Positions 32,920-41,440 of a stretch of DNA of 64,000 bases are shown piece by piece; position 1 is the first letter of the stretch, and the number at the start of each line of letters is the position of its first letter. Source of the stretch: an uncultured Flavobacteriaceae bacterium. Its GTDB lineage: Bacteria > Bacteroidota > Bacteroidia > Flavobacteriales > Flavobacteriaceae. Location of the stretch: positions 1 through 64,000 of the forward strand of contig CANLRK010000005.1 in NCBI GenBank assembly GCA_947493535.1, in the 5' to 3' direction. Below the pieces are notes generated by a model. It was given only the letters and a program-made list of their open reading frames with translations, did not search any database and was not told where the DNA came from. Position numbers and translations under genes: made by a program.

Positions 32920-35124
32920 ATGAAGACACTACCTAACATCTTATTCTTTTTTTTCTTTTTCATTTTTATTTTCAACACTCAAGCACAAAGTGTTAACGAA
33001 ACTAAAGATCAAATATACACACACCTAGAAAGAGCTCGTGATTTAAAAGGAATTTTAGACTACAAAGAAGCTCTAATTCATTGTAACGAAGCTTTAGATT
33101 TAGCCGTAAAAATTAAGGATAAAGAAAATGAAGCAATTACTTATCGTATCATAGGTAGTATATTAATGCTTGATAACGATTTAGATGGTGCTCTATTAAA
33201 GCTTAATCAAGCCTCAAGGATTCAGAGCAACAATAAATATCTAGAAGGCTTGGCACAAACCAGAAACGACCAAGGTTTAGCACACACTGAGCTTGGCAAC
33301 TACACACAAGCATTAAATTATTTTAATGATGGATTAAGAATTTATCGTTCTTTGCAATTATTCAGCCACGGGACAGACATTTTAAAAAACAAAGGAAAAC
33401 TATATCTCAGAAAAGGAGATTTCACAAAAGCACATCAAACCTTTGAACAAGCACATAAAGATGCTAAGAAATTTGCTCGTGAATCTACTAAAGCAGAAAT
33501 ATTACTATATGACTCACAAGCTTTAAATGGGTTAAATAAAAAAGAAGAAGCCATAAACAGTTGCCAACAAGCTATTGATTTAGGAAAAGCCAATAAATAT
33601 CCATGGATTATAACTGAGGGTTATAAAACACTCAGCACAATACACGAAGATAATAATGAAACTAAAAAGGCCATTGAATATTTAAGAACCTTTAACAAAA
33701 TACGTGATAGTATATATAACGTGCGTAGTGACCGATTAACGCAAGAAGAAATTGCCAAACTAAACTTTGCAGATCAAGATAGACGTATAGAACAACAAAA
33801 TTTGATTATTCAACAAAACGAAGAAAAATTGCGTCAAAACAAGATAATGACTTTTCTTGGCTTAGCTTTCTTAATTTTGTTCTTTTCTTTTATCATCTTC
33901 TTATACAACAACAATCAGAAAAGAAAAAAAGCTAATTTATTGCTTCAAAACACCAACCAACAATTAGTTGTTGCAAAAGAAGAAGCCGAAAAAGCTACTA
34001 AAGCAAAAGCCAATTTCTTATCTACTATTACACATGAGCTAAGAACTCCACTATATACTGTAACAGGACTAACAGATTTATTATTAGAAGAAGATCCTAC
34101 AGAAGCTCAAAAAAACTACTTAAAATCCTTACGTTTTTCGGGAGACTATTTATTAAACTTTATAAACGATATTTTAGATGTAAATAAAATTGAAGCTCAA
34201 AAAATAGAGTTAGAACGTATTCCGTTTAACATAAAAAATTTAGCTAAAGAAGTACTTTTTACTTTAAACAAAGCCGCAAAAGACAATAAAACTAAATTAG
34301 AGTTAAATTTTGATGAAGATATTCCAAATTATATTCTTGGTGATTCATTGCGCATATCTCAAATATTAATCAATTTAGTAAGTAACGCCATAAAATTCAC
34401 AAAAAATGGAATTGTAAGCCTAAACATAAAAAAGCACACTATTTTTAACAACAATATTACTTTGCTTTTTGAAGTTAAGGATAATGGTATTGGTATTTCT
34501 TATGATAAGCAAGAAGAAATTTTCGAAAGCTTCTCACAAGGCTCAGTACAAATCAATCGAAAATATGGAGGTACGGGATTAGGACTCACCATTGTTAAAA
34601 ACCTTATTGAGCTCATGGGAAGTAAAATAACACTTACTAGCCAACCTAACAAAGGAACAACATTCTTTTTCGAACTGTCATTTCCTATTGCAGACACTAA
34701 AAAAATAGACAACACTAAAACTGATGAAGTTATTCAGGACGAACTACTCAGTGTATTAAAAAATAAAAATATACTTTTAGTAGATGATGTAAAAGTAAAT
34801 CAACTAATTACGAAGAAGACACTTCTTAAAAAAGACATTAATTGTACAACAGCCGACAACGGTGAAACTGCTGTAGAAAAAGCTAAAAATCAAAACTTTG
34901 ATTTAATTCTTATGGATATCCATATGCCAGGAATTGGAGGTGAAGAAGCCACGAGACAAATACGTAATTTTGATAAAACCACACCAATTATAGCTCTTAC
35001 CGCTATAACTATTGAAAAGGAAGATTTAGCTCGTTTTAATAAAGCAGGGTTTAATGATATTCTTTCCAAACCTTTTAAATCAGAAACTTTTTTCAAAAAA
35101 ATATACCAACAACTAACAAAATAA
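32920..35124 (+). CDS. TPR hybrid sensor histidine kinase with receiver domain
   Basis: The 734-residue protein has a signal peptide (about 1-23), periplasmic TPR repeats (about 30-265), one membrane helix (about 308-327), a coiled linker, a HisKA domain with phospho-acceptor His372 (ITHELRTPL), an HATPase domain (DNGIGISYDKQEEIFESF, GGTGLGLTIVKNLIE) and a C-terminal receiver with Asp666 (LILMDIHMPG). There is no DNA-binding output domain, and no partner regulator gene is adjacent, so phosphate must pass to another protein. It lies 29 nt after gap with its own promoter candidate. Confidence 0.93.
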   Translation: MKTLPNILFFFFFFIFIFNTQAQSVNETKDQIYTHLERARDLKGILDYKEALIHCNEALDLAVKIKDKENEAITYRIIGSILMLDNDLDGALLKLNQASRIQSNNKYLEGLAQTRNDQGLAHTELGNYTQALNYFNDGLRIYRSLQLFSHGTDILKNKGKLYLRKGDFTKAHQTFEQAHKDAKKFARESTKAEILLYDSQALNGLNKKEEAINSCQQAIDLGKANKYPWIITEGYKTLSTIHEDNNETKKAIEYLRTFNKIRDSIYNVRSDRLTQEEIAKLNFADQDRRIEQQNLIIQQNEEKLRQNKIMTFLGLAFLILFFSFIIFLYNNNQKRKKANLLLQNTNQQLVVAKEEAEKATKAKANFLSTITHELRTPLYTVTGLTDLLLEEDPTEAQKNYLKSLRFSGDYLLNFINDILDVNKIEAQKIELERIPFNIKNLAKEVLFTLNKAAKDNKTKLELNFDEDIPNYILGDSLRISQILINLVSNAIKFTKNGIVSLNIKKHTIFNNNITLLFEVKDNGIGISYDKQEEIFESFSQGSVQINRKYGGTGLGLTIVKNLIELMGSKITLTSQPNKGTTFFFELSFPIADTKKIDNTKTDEVIQDELLSVLKNKNILLVDDVKVNQLITKKTLLKKDINCTTADNGETAVEKAKNQNFDLILMDIHMPGIGGEEATRQIRNFDKTTPIIALTAITIEKEDLARFNKAGFNDILSKPFKSETFFKKIYQQLTK

Positions 35125-35202
35125 CAATGGCATAGTTATTGTTTTTTATTAAACGAGTTAGTTTTTCAGAATTTTTAGAAAATTCTATAATTGATTAGTT
35201 TT

Positions 35203-35239
35203 CAAGAGGTCTGTTAGTTTTTCAGTCCTCTTGTTTTTT
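35203..35239 (+). terminator. terminator of histidine kinase gene, overlapping lpxK end
   Basis: CAAGAGG (35203-35209) pairs with CCTCTTG (35227-35233) and is followed by six T. The 3' arm and T-run lie over the last codons of convergent lpxK. A 13-bp direct repeat GTTAGTTTTTCAG occurs at 35157 and 35213 in the same gap. Confidence 0.6.
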
Positions 35240-36226
35240 AATATAAGAATATACTAACTCATCAAATTCATTCTTCTTATCTAAAAAGTTAGTTACAATT
35301 GGCAAATAACATACATTAGTTAGCTTATTTTTCAAGCGCATATAATCTTTTTCGGTAGTTAATATTAACTTCTCTTTTGCCAATTCATCAAGTTCTTTTG
35401 TAGTAAAGTTATGATGATCTTTATACGTTTTATGAGAAAAAGTTAATCCTAACTCATTTAAATAGGTAACCAAGGGTGCTGGATTAGCAATACCTGTAAC
35501 TAATGTGAAATCAATATTTTTTAACGCTATCAATTTTCCAGAATGTGCTCCTAATATCTGATTTGCATAACTTATTTTAGTAAAAAAAACACTTTGGTAC
35601 GCTGCCGGATTTAATTTGTTTATAATCTCTTGCTGTTGCTGCTTGGTTAAGTTACTAGGGCATTTGGTAACAATAATTACAGTTGCTCGTTTTGCGCCTT
35701 TTTTAGACTCTCGTAAATTACCTGTCGGTAAAATAAAATCATCAACATATAAGTCATCGTATTTTGTGAGTAAAATATATAAACCAGCTGTTACTTTTCT
35801 ATGTTGAAAAGCATCGTCTAACAAAATCAAATCTGGTGAAATTCTGCTTTCTAACTCGGCTATACCGTTTTGTCTATCAGCATCAACAGCAACGGCTATA
35901 TTATCAAACTTACTATAAAACTGCATAGGTTCATCACCAATACTATCAGTAGTAGATTTATTGCTCGCCAACACAAAACCTTTCGTTTTCCTTCGGTAAC
36001 CACGGCTTAATGTAGCTACTTTAAATTCATTGTGCAGCAAATTTATCAGATACTCTATCATTGGAGATTTTCCTGTACCTCCTACCGACAAATTCCCTAC
36101 AGCAATAAGCGGCAATGAATACGATTTACTTTTAAAAACTCCTTCATCATAAAACAAGTTTCTAACTGTAGTTACCAAGTCATATATTATGGCTATAGGA
36201 AATAATATTTTTCTGATTACTTGCAC
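35222..36226 (-). CDS. lpxK: tetraacyldisaccharide 4'-kinase
   Basis: LpxK phosphorylates the lipid A precursor at the inner membrane. The 334-residue product has an N-terminal amphipathic or membrane helix (IRKILFPIAIIYDLVTTVRNLFYD), the P-loop GNLSVGGTGKSP (about 43-54), DADRQNGIAELE and LILLDDAFQHRKV. The start is GTG at 36226, judged from the family-like MQVIRKILFP opening; a nearby ATG is out of frame. The -7 box is only 4 nt upstream, which suggests a leaderless mRNA. It is divergent from the Nif3-like gene. Confidence 0.95.
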   Translation of the reverse strand: MQVIRKILFPIAIIYDLVTTVRNLFYDEGVFKSKSYSLPLIAVGNLSVGGTGKSPMIEYLINLLHNEFKVATLSRGYRRKTKGFVLASNKSTTDSIGDEPMQFYSKFDNIAVAVDADRQNGIAELESRISPDLILLDDAFQHRKVTAGLYILLTKYDDLYVDDFILPTGNLRESKKGAKRATVIIVTKCPSNLTKQQQQEIINKLNPAAYQSVFFTKISYANQILGAHSGKLIALKNIDFTLVTGIANPAPLVTYLNELGLTFSHKTYKDHHNFTTKELDELAKEKLILTTEKDYMRLKNKLTNVCYLPIVTNFLDKKNEFDELVYSYIKKQED

Positions 36227-36230
36227 ATCA

Positions 36231-36238
36231 CGAAAGTA
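36231..36238 (-). promoter_or_regulatory. lpxK promoter (-7 box), leaderless arrangement
   Basis: The minus strand reads TACTTTCG, one mismatch to TAnnTTTG, with four bases (TGAT) before the GTG start. Confidence 0.45.
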
Positions 36239-36273
36239 CGTTATCTATGTTTTACTAGCAAATGATAAATATG

Positions 36274-36281
36274 TATCTTTG
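36274..36281 (+). promoter_or_regulatory. Nif3-like gene promoter (-7 box)
   Basis: TATCTTTG matches the consensus exactly, 39 nt before the ATG at 36321. Confidence 0.6.
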
Positions 36282-36320
36282 ATTTTAAGCTGAGTTTTAA
36301 ATTAATTTCATCAAACAACT

Positions 36321-37415
36321 ATGCAAATAAAAGACGCCATTGCACACATGGAACAATTAGCTCCTTCAGCATACGCCGAAGGTTTTGATAATGTGGGCTT
36401 ACTAGTAGGCAATAAAAACACCCCTTTAAAAGGTATATTAATTACTCACGACACATTGGAAGATGTTGTAGACGAAGCAATCCAAAAAAAATGCAACCTC
36501 ATAATTAGTTTCCATCCAATAATTTTTTCAGGAATTAAACGGTTCAACGGACAAGATTATGTAAACAGAGTAGTTATTAAAGCCATAAAAAATGATATCG
36601 CAATTTATGCTACTCATACCGCATTAGATAACGTACAACATGGTGTAAATGGCGCTATTTGTAACAAATTAAACTTACAAAACAGAAAAATATTGCTCCC
36701 AAAATCAGACTATATTTATAAGTTAACTACTTATGTTCCTTCAAAAAACGCTGAGCAATTACGTACTGCCTTATTTGAGGCAGGAGCGGGAAATATAGGG
36801 AATTATGAAAATTGTAGTTTTAGCAATGAAGGCACGGGTAGCTTTAAAGGAAACAACAGCTCTAACCCAAAAGTTGGCGAAAAAGGAAAACTGCATTATG
36901 AAAAAGAAACTCAATTAAATCTTACTTTTGAAAAGCATCTAAAAACTAAAATAGTTTCTACATTATTTAAAGAGCATCCCTATGAAGAAGTTGCTTATGA
37001 AATAATTAAACTTTCTAACAGTTATCAAAAAATTGGTTTAGGAATGATAGGTGAGCTAGAAACACCTTTGGAAGAAACCGAGTTTTTAGCCTTCCTAAAA
37101 GAAAAAATGCAAACCAATTGTATAAGACACTCAAAATTAACTCATAAAAAAATCAAAAAAATAGCAGTATTAGGAGGTTCAGGAGCATCAGCAATTACCA
37201 AGGCAAAAAGTGAAAATGTAGATGCTTATATTACTGCTGATTTAAAATACCACGATTTTTATCAGGCTGAAAACAAGCTATTACTATGCGATATTGGCCA
37301 TTATGAAAGTGAACAATACACAAAATCACTTTTATACGAGTTTCTTAACAAAAAAATGCCTAATTTTGCAATCGTTTTATCAGGTATTAATACTAATCCG
37401 GTCAATTATTTTTAA
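36321..37415 (+). CDS. Nif3-like dinuclear metal centre protein
   Basis: The 364-residue product is the long form of the Nif3/YbgI (DUF34) family, with an inserted CutA-like domain in the middle (about 130-235; YKLTTYVPSKNAEQLRTALFEAGAGNIGNY). Metal ligands occur in ISFHPIIF, YATHTALDNV and the C-terminal DIGHYESEQ. The family forms toroidal hexamers; some members act as GTP cyclohydrolase I type 2-like proteins, but the physiological role is unsettled. A coiled-coil protein gene follows after 3 nt, so both are co-transcribed. Confidence 0.92.
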   Translation: MQIKDAIAHMEQLAPSAYAEGFDNVGLLVGNKNTPLKGILITHDTLEDVVDEAIQKKCNLIISFHPIIFSGIKRFNGQDYVNRVVIKAIKNDIAIYATHTALDNVQHGVNGAICNKLNLQNRKILLPKSDYIYKLTTYVPSKNAEQLRTALFEAGAGNIGNYENCSFSNEGTGSFKGNNSSNPKVGEKGKLHYEKETQLNLTFEKHLKTKIVSTLFKEHPYEEVAYEIIKLSNSYQKIGLGMIGELETPLEETEFLAFLKEKMQTNCIRHSKLTHKKIKKIAVLGGSGASAITKAKSENVDAYITADLKYHDFYQAENKLLLCDIGHYESEQYTKSLLYEFLNKKMPNFAIVLSGINTNPVNYF

Positions 37416-37418
37416 GAT

Positions 37419-38198
37419 ATGGCAAAGAAAAAAGAAGTTTCAGTAGAAGAAAAATTAAGAGCATTATATAATTTGCAATTAATCGACTCTCGAATTGACG
37501 AAATCAGAAATGTACGTGGAGAGCTTCCTTTAGAAGTTGAAGATTTAGAAGACGAAGTAGCAGGACTAAGCTTAAGAGTTGAAAAATTCAACAATGATAT
37601 TGAAACACTAAACTCTAACATCAAAGCCAAGCTAAACGCTATTGAAGAGTCTAAGGAATTGATGAAAAAATATACCAAGCAACAAGAAAATGTACGTAAC
37701 AATCGTGAGTACAATTCTTTAGCTAAAGAAATTGAGTTTCAAGAATTAGAAATTCAATTAGCTGAAAAGCACATCAAAGAATTTAAAGCTCAAATTGCTC
37801 ATAAAACTGAAGTTATTGAAGAAGCGCAATCTCGTTTAGAAGACAAACAAGCACACTTAAAACATAAAAAAGATGCTTTAAATGAAATTCTTTCAGAAAC
37901 TGAAAAAGAAGAAGAAGCATTACTTTCTCAATCAGCAAAATACGAAAAGCAAATTGAAGACAGATTAGTAGGTGCGTACAAAAGAATAAGAAGCAACGTA
38001 AAAAACGGTTTAGCTATTGTTGCTATTGAACGTGGTGCCGCTGGAGGATCATTTTTCACAATCCCTCCTCAAGTCCAAGTAGAAATAGCTGGTCGTAAAA
38101 AAATTATTACTGACGAGCACTCAGGAAGAATCTTAGTTGATGCTGAACTAGCTGCTGAGCAAAAAACAAAAATGGAAAAAATATTTGCTAAATTATAA
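37419..38198 (+). CDS. coiled-coil protein of zinc-ribbon family, cysteines lost
   Basis: The 259-residue product has a long coiled coil (about 28-175) and a C-terminal domain of the DUF164/C4-type zinc-ribbon family. Relatives carry CxxC and CxxCG there; here the positions read AAGG and DEHSG, so all four zinc ligands are gone while the surrounding FFTIPPQ and GRILVDAEL are kept. It lies 3 nt after the Nif3-like gene, an arrangement conserved widely in Bacteroidota. Family members are tied to nucleic acid processes in some species; function here is unknown. Confidence 0.85.
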   Translation: MAKKKEVSVEEKLRALYNLQLIDSRIDEIRNVRGELPLEVEDLEDEVAGLSLRVEKFNNDIETLNSNIKAKLNAIEESKELMKKYTKQQENVRNNREYNSLAKEIEFQELEIQLAEKHIKEFKAQIAHKTEVIEEAQSRLEDKQAHLKHKKDALNEILSETEKEEEALLSQSAKYEKQIEDRLVGAYKRIRSNVKNGLAIVAIERGAAGGSFFTIPPQVQVEIAGRKKIITDEHSGRILVDAELAAEQKTKMEKIFAKL

Positions 38199-38221
38199 AT
38201 AAGCTAAAAAGTTTATATATT

Positions 38222-38254
38222 AAGCTGTCTTTATAATTAAGACAGCTTTTTTTT
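38222..38254 (+). terminator. terminator after zinc-ribbon family gene
   Basis: AAGCTGTCTT and AAGACAGCTT form a 10-bp stem with a 7-nt loop and a T-run, 23 nt after the stop. Confidence 0.85.
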
Positions 38255-38260
38255 TGAAAT

Positions 38261-38989
38261 ATGGAAACACCAAAATTAACTCGTATTAATAAATTTTTAA
38301 GCGAAGCTGGGTATTGCTCTCGTAGAGCTGCCGATAAATTAATTGATGAAGGTAGAGTAACCATTAACGGAAAAATACCTGAAATGGGAACTAAAATTAG
38401 CGAAAAGGATGAAGTTAGGGTTGACGGAAAGCTGATTTCAGAACCAAAAGAAAAACCTGTATACATAGCCTTTAATAAGCCTATTGGTATTGTTTGCACA
38501 ACTGATACTAGAGTAGAAAAAGACAACATTATTGATTACATAAATTACCCTAGCAGAATATTCCCCATTGGCCGTTTAGACAAACCTAGTGAAGGGTTAA
38601 TTTTTTTAACTAACGATGGAGATATTGTAAATAAAATTCTACGAGCTAGAAACAATCACGAAAAAGAATATTTAGTTACAGTAAACAAACCCATTACTGA
38701 AGAGTTTATTTATAAAATGAGTAATGGTATTCCAATACTCGACACTATTACAAGAAGCTGTGAGGTGGAACAAGTAAGTAAGTTTATTTTTAAAATTGTA
38801 CTTACACAAGGGTTAAACCGGCAAATACGACGTATGTGCGAATACTTAAACTACGACGTTGTAAAATTAAAACGTGTACGAATTATGAATGTTTCTTTAG
38901 ACGTACCTATTGGAAAATGGCGTTATTTAACCGCAAGTGAACTCGACGAAATTAACCGTTTGGTTGCTGACTCATCAAAAACGAATTAA
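38261..38989 (+). CDS. rluF: 23S rRNA pseudouridine synthase, RluF type
   Basis: This 242-residue RsuA/RluB/RluE/RluF-family enzyme has an N-terminal S4 domain (about 6-60; RINKFLSEAGYCSRRAADKLIDEG), the catalytic GRLDKPSEGLIFLTNDG (Asp about 110) and the RQIRRMCEYL motif near the C-terminus. The closest subfamily by the KPIGIVCTTD and NYPSRIFPIGRLDKPSEGL segments is RluF, which modifies U2604 of 23S rRNA. The gene starts just after a terminator with little room for a promoter, so partial read-through may feed it. Confidence 0.9.
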   Translation: METPKLTRINKFLSEAGYCSRRAADKLIDEGRVTINGKIPEMGTKISEKDEVRVDGKLISEPKEKPVYIAFNKPIGIVCTTDTRVEKDNIIDYINYPSRIFPIGRLDKPSEGLIFLTNDGDIVNKILRARNNHEKEYLVTVNKPITEEFIYKMSNGIPILDTITRSCEVEQVSKFIFKIVLTQGLNRQIRRMCEYLNYDVVKLKRVRIMNVSLDVPIGKWRYLTASELDEINRLVADSSKTN

Positions 38990-38990
38990 T

Positions 38991-39028
38991 AAAAAAAGCC
39001 TTAGTGTATATACTAAAGCTTTTTTTAT
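38991..39028. terminator. bidirectional terminator, rluF / folD
   Basis: AAAAAAAGC-TTAGT pairs with ACTAA-GCTTTTTTT (one mismatch) around GTATAT, between the two convergent genes. Confidence 0.8.
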
Positions 39029-39036
39029 TAATTCGT

Positions 39037-39918
39037 TTATTTTGCTCTATGGCGCTCTCTAGCTAGCAATGTATTCTTTAACAACATTGCAATAGTCATT
39101 GGCCCCACTCCTCCAGGTACTGGTGTAATATAACTTGCCTTTTTAGAAACATTTTCAAAATCTACATCTCCTTTTATAACATAACCTTTTGCGGCCTGAT
39201 CATCTGGCACCCGTGTTATACCAACATCAATAATAACGGCATCATCTTTAACCATTTCTGCTTTTAGGAAATCTGGCACACCTAATGCTGATATTATTAT
39301 ATCTGCTTGACTTGTTATTTGCGTAATATTTTTAGTATGACTATGTGTTAAGGTAACTGTTGAATTTCCTGGCCACCCTTTACGTCCCATTAATATACTC
39401 ATAGGTCTTCCTACAATATGACTTCTTCCAATAACTACAGTATGTTTTCCTTTAGTATCAACATCATAACGCTCTAAAAGCTCTAAAATTCCAAAAGGAG
39501 TAGCTGGTATAAAAGTACTCATATCCAAAGCCATTTTACCAAAGTTTGCCGGATGAAAACCATCAACATCTTTATCAGGGTGAATAGCCATTAATATTTT
39601 CTGATCATCTATTTGTTTCGGTAAAGGCAACTGAACAATAAAACCATCAATAGCATCATTCTGGTTTAATTCTTCAATCTTATCAAGTAGTTCAACTTCA
39701 CTAACAGTATTTGGCAATTGCACTAATGTAGATTCAAAACCTACGCGCTCACATGCTCTAACCTTACTGTTTACATAAGTTAAACTTGCCCCATCGCTAC
39801 CAACGATTACTGCTGCCAGATGCGGCACTTTTTCGCCATTAGCTTTCATTTTTGATACCTCGGCTGTAATTTCATCCTTAATATCGTTACTTGTTTTTTT
39901 ACCGTCTAGTAAAATCAT
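39037..39918 (-). CDS. folD: methylene-THF dehydrogenase / methenyl-THF cyclohydrolase
   Basis: FolD interconverts one-carbon tetrahydrofolates, supplying 10-formyl-THF for purines. The 293-residue protein has the substrate lysine region TYVNSKVRACERVGF (Tyr and Lys about 50-55), QLPLPKQIDDQKILMAIHPDKDVDGFHP, the NADP-binding GRSHIVGRPMSILM, and the final TPVPGGVGPMTIAMLLKNT. It lies downstream of ffh on the same strand; a hairpin at 39953-39978 separates them. No clear promoter is visible between, so some read-through is possible. Confidence 0.97.
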   Translation of the reverse strand: MILLDGKKTSNDIKDEITAEVSKMKANGEKVPHLAAVIVGSDGASLTYVNSKVRACERVGFESTLVQLPNTVSEVELLDKIEELNQNDAIDGFIVQLPLPKQIDDQKILMAIHPDKDVDGFHPANFGKMALDMSTFIPATPFGILELLERYDVDTKGKHTVVIGRSHIVGRPMSILMGRKGWPGNSTVTLTHSHTKNITQITSQADIIISALGVPDFLKAEMVKDDAVIIDVGITRVPDDQAAKGYVIKGDVDFENVSKKASYITPVPGGVGPMTIAMLLKNTLLARERHRAK

Positions 39919-39952
39919 TTGTGTTGTTTTAATTGTGTTGTTATTTATGTAT

Positions 39953-39978
39953 AAAAAAAGCCGCCAATAATTGACAGC
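39953..39978 (-). terminator. ffh terminator
   Basis: On the minus strand GCTGTC pairs with GGCGGC (two G-U pairs) around AATTATT and is followed by seven T, 8 nt after the ffh stop. Confidence 0.7.
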
Positions 39979-39985
39979 ATTTCTT

Positions 39986-41314
39986 TTATCGCATTCCTCG
40001 CATCATTTGCATCATTTTTTTGCCGCCACCACCTTGCATCATTTTCATCATTTTACTCATTTGATTGAATTGTTTTAACAATTGGTTAACTTCTTGAACC
40101 GAGCGTCCAGAACCCTTTGCAATTCGTTTTTTCCTATTGGCATTAATTACAGATGGTTTTGTTCTTTCTCCTGGAGTCATCGAATGAATAATTGCTTCAA
40201 TGTGTTTAAAAGCATCATCATCAATATCAATTCCCTTCATGGCTTTTGAAGCACCTGGGATCATTCCCATTAAGTCCTTCATGTTACCCATTTTCTTTAC
40301 TTGTTGAATTTGGTTAAGAAAATCATCAAAACCAAATTGGTTTTTAGCTATTTTCTTTTGAAGTTTTCTTGCTTCTTCTTCATCAAACTGTTCCTGAGCA
40401 CGCTCTACTAAAGAAACCACATCACCCATACCTAAAATTCTATCGGCCATACGAGACGGATGGAAAACGTCTATCGCTTCCATTTTTTCTCCTGTACCAA
40501 TAAATTTAATAGGCTTGTTTACAACTGATTTGATTGATATTGCAGCCCCACCACGTGTATCACCATCTAACTTTGTTAAAATAACACCGTCAAAATTTAA
40601 CACGTCATTAAAAGCTTTTGCTGTATTTACAGCATCTTGCCCAGTCATAGAATCTACGACAAACAGTGTTTCTTGCGGATTAATAGCGTTGTGAATGTTT
40701 GATATTTCATTCATCATCGCCTCATCTACAGCTAAACGTCCTGCGGTATCAATAATAACCACATTATGTCCGTTTGCTTTTGCATGCGCTATACCTGCTT
40801 GTGCTATAGCTACAGGATCGTTATTTCCTCTATCAGAAAATACATCTACCTTTATTTGCTCTCCTACTACATGTAACTGATCAATCGCTGCTGGACGGTA
40901 CACATCACAAGCTACCAGTAACGGTTTTTTTGTTTTTTTGCTTTTTAAATAGTTTGCTAATTTTCCTGAAAATGTTGTTTTACCAGACCCTTGTAAACCA
41001 GACATTAAAATAACCGTTGGCGCCCCGGATAAGTTAATACCAGCAGTATCTCCTCCCATTAACTCGGTTAATTCGTCTTTAACTATCTTAACCATTAACT
41101 GCCCTGGCTGTAGGGTAGTTAATACATCGGCTCCAATTGCTTTTTCTTTTACGCGTTTGGTAAAATCTTTAGCTATTTTAAAGTTTACATCGGCATCTAA
41201 TAAAGCTCTACGTACTTCTTTTAAAGTTTCAGCAACATTTACTTCTGTAATACTTCCGTGTCCTTTAAGAACATGTAAGGCTTTATCTAACTTTTCACTT
41301 AAATTATTAAACAT
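39986..41314 (-). CDS. ffh: signal recognition particle protein Ffh
   Basis: Ffh is the GTPase of the signal recognition particle, which targets nascent membrane proteins to FtsY and SecYEG. The 442-residue protein has the N domain (about 1-90), the G domain with P-loop GLQGSGKTT (about 108-116), DVYRPAAIDQL, DTAGR and TKLDGDTRGG, and the methionine-rich M domain ending MSKMMKMMQ...MMQMMRGMR, which binds signal peptides and 4.5S RNA. The gene has its own promoter at 41363 and terminator. Confidence 0.97.
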   Translation of the reverse strand: MFNNLSEKLDKALHVLKGHGSITEVNVAETLKEVRRALLDADVNFKIAKDFTKRVKEKAIGADVLTTLQPGQLMVKIVKDELTELMGGDTAGINLSGAPTVILMSGLQGSGKTTFSGKLANYLKSKKTKKPLLVACDVYRPAAIDQLHVVGEQIKVDVFSDRGNNDPVAIAQAGIAHAKANGHNVVIIDTAGRLAVDEAMMNEISNIHNAINPQETLFVVDSMTGQDAVNTAKAFNDVLNFDGVILTKLDGDTRGGAAISIKSVVNKPIKFIGTGEKMEAIDVFHPSRMADRILGMGDVVSLVERAQEQFDEEEARKLQKKIAKNQFGFDDFLNQIQQVKKMGNMKDLMGMIPGASKAMKGIDIDDDAFKHIEAIIHSMTPGERTKPSVINANRKKRIAKGSGRSVQEVNQLLKQFNQMSKMMKMMQGGGGKKMMQMMRGMR

Positions 41315-41362
41315 ATATCAATAGTGTTTTAAATCAGCTTAACTCCCGTTTATTCGAGAAAT

Positions 41363-41371
41363 GCAAAATTA
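41363..41371 (-). promoter_or_regulatory. ffh promoter (-7 box)
   Basis: The minus strand reads TAATTTTGC, matching TAnnTTTG, 48 nt before the ffh ATG. Confidence 0.55.
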
Positions 41372-41440
41372 CATAAAATGCCGTGAGTAACAAAAGTTAT
41401 TATAAGAAGAATACTTATAATAGTATCCTCAAAAAAACAA

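Noticed and set aside
35157-35225. 13-bp direct repeat GTTAGTTTTTCAG as an attachment site or transposon scar
   Set aside because: The copies are 43 bp apart in a short gap between conserved genes, with no integrase or transposase; more likely local duplication.
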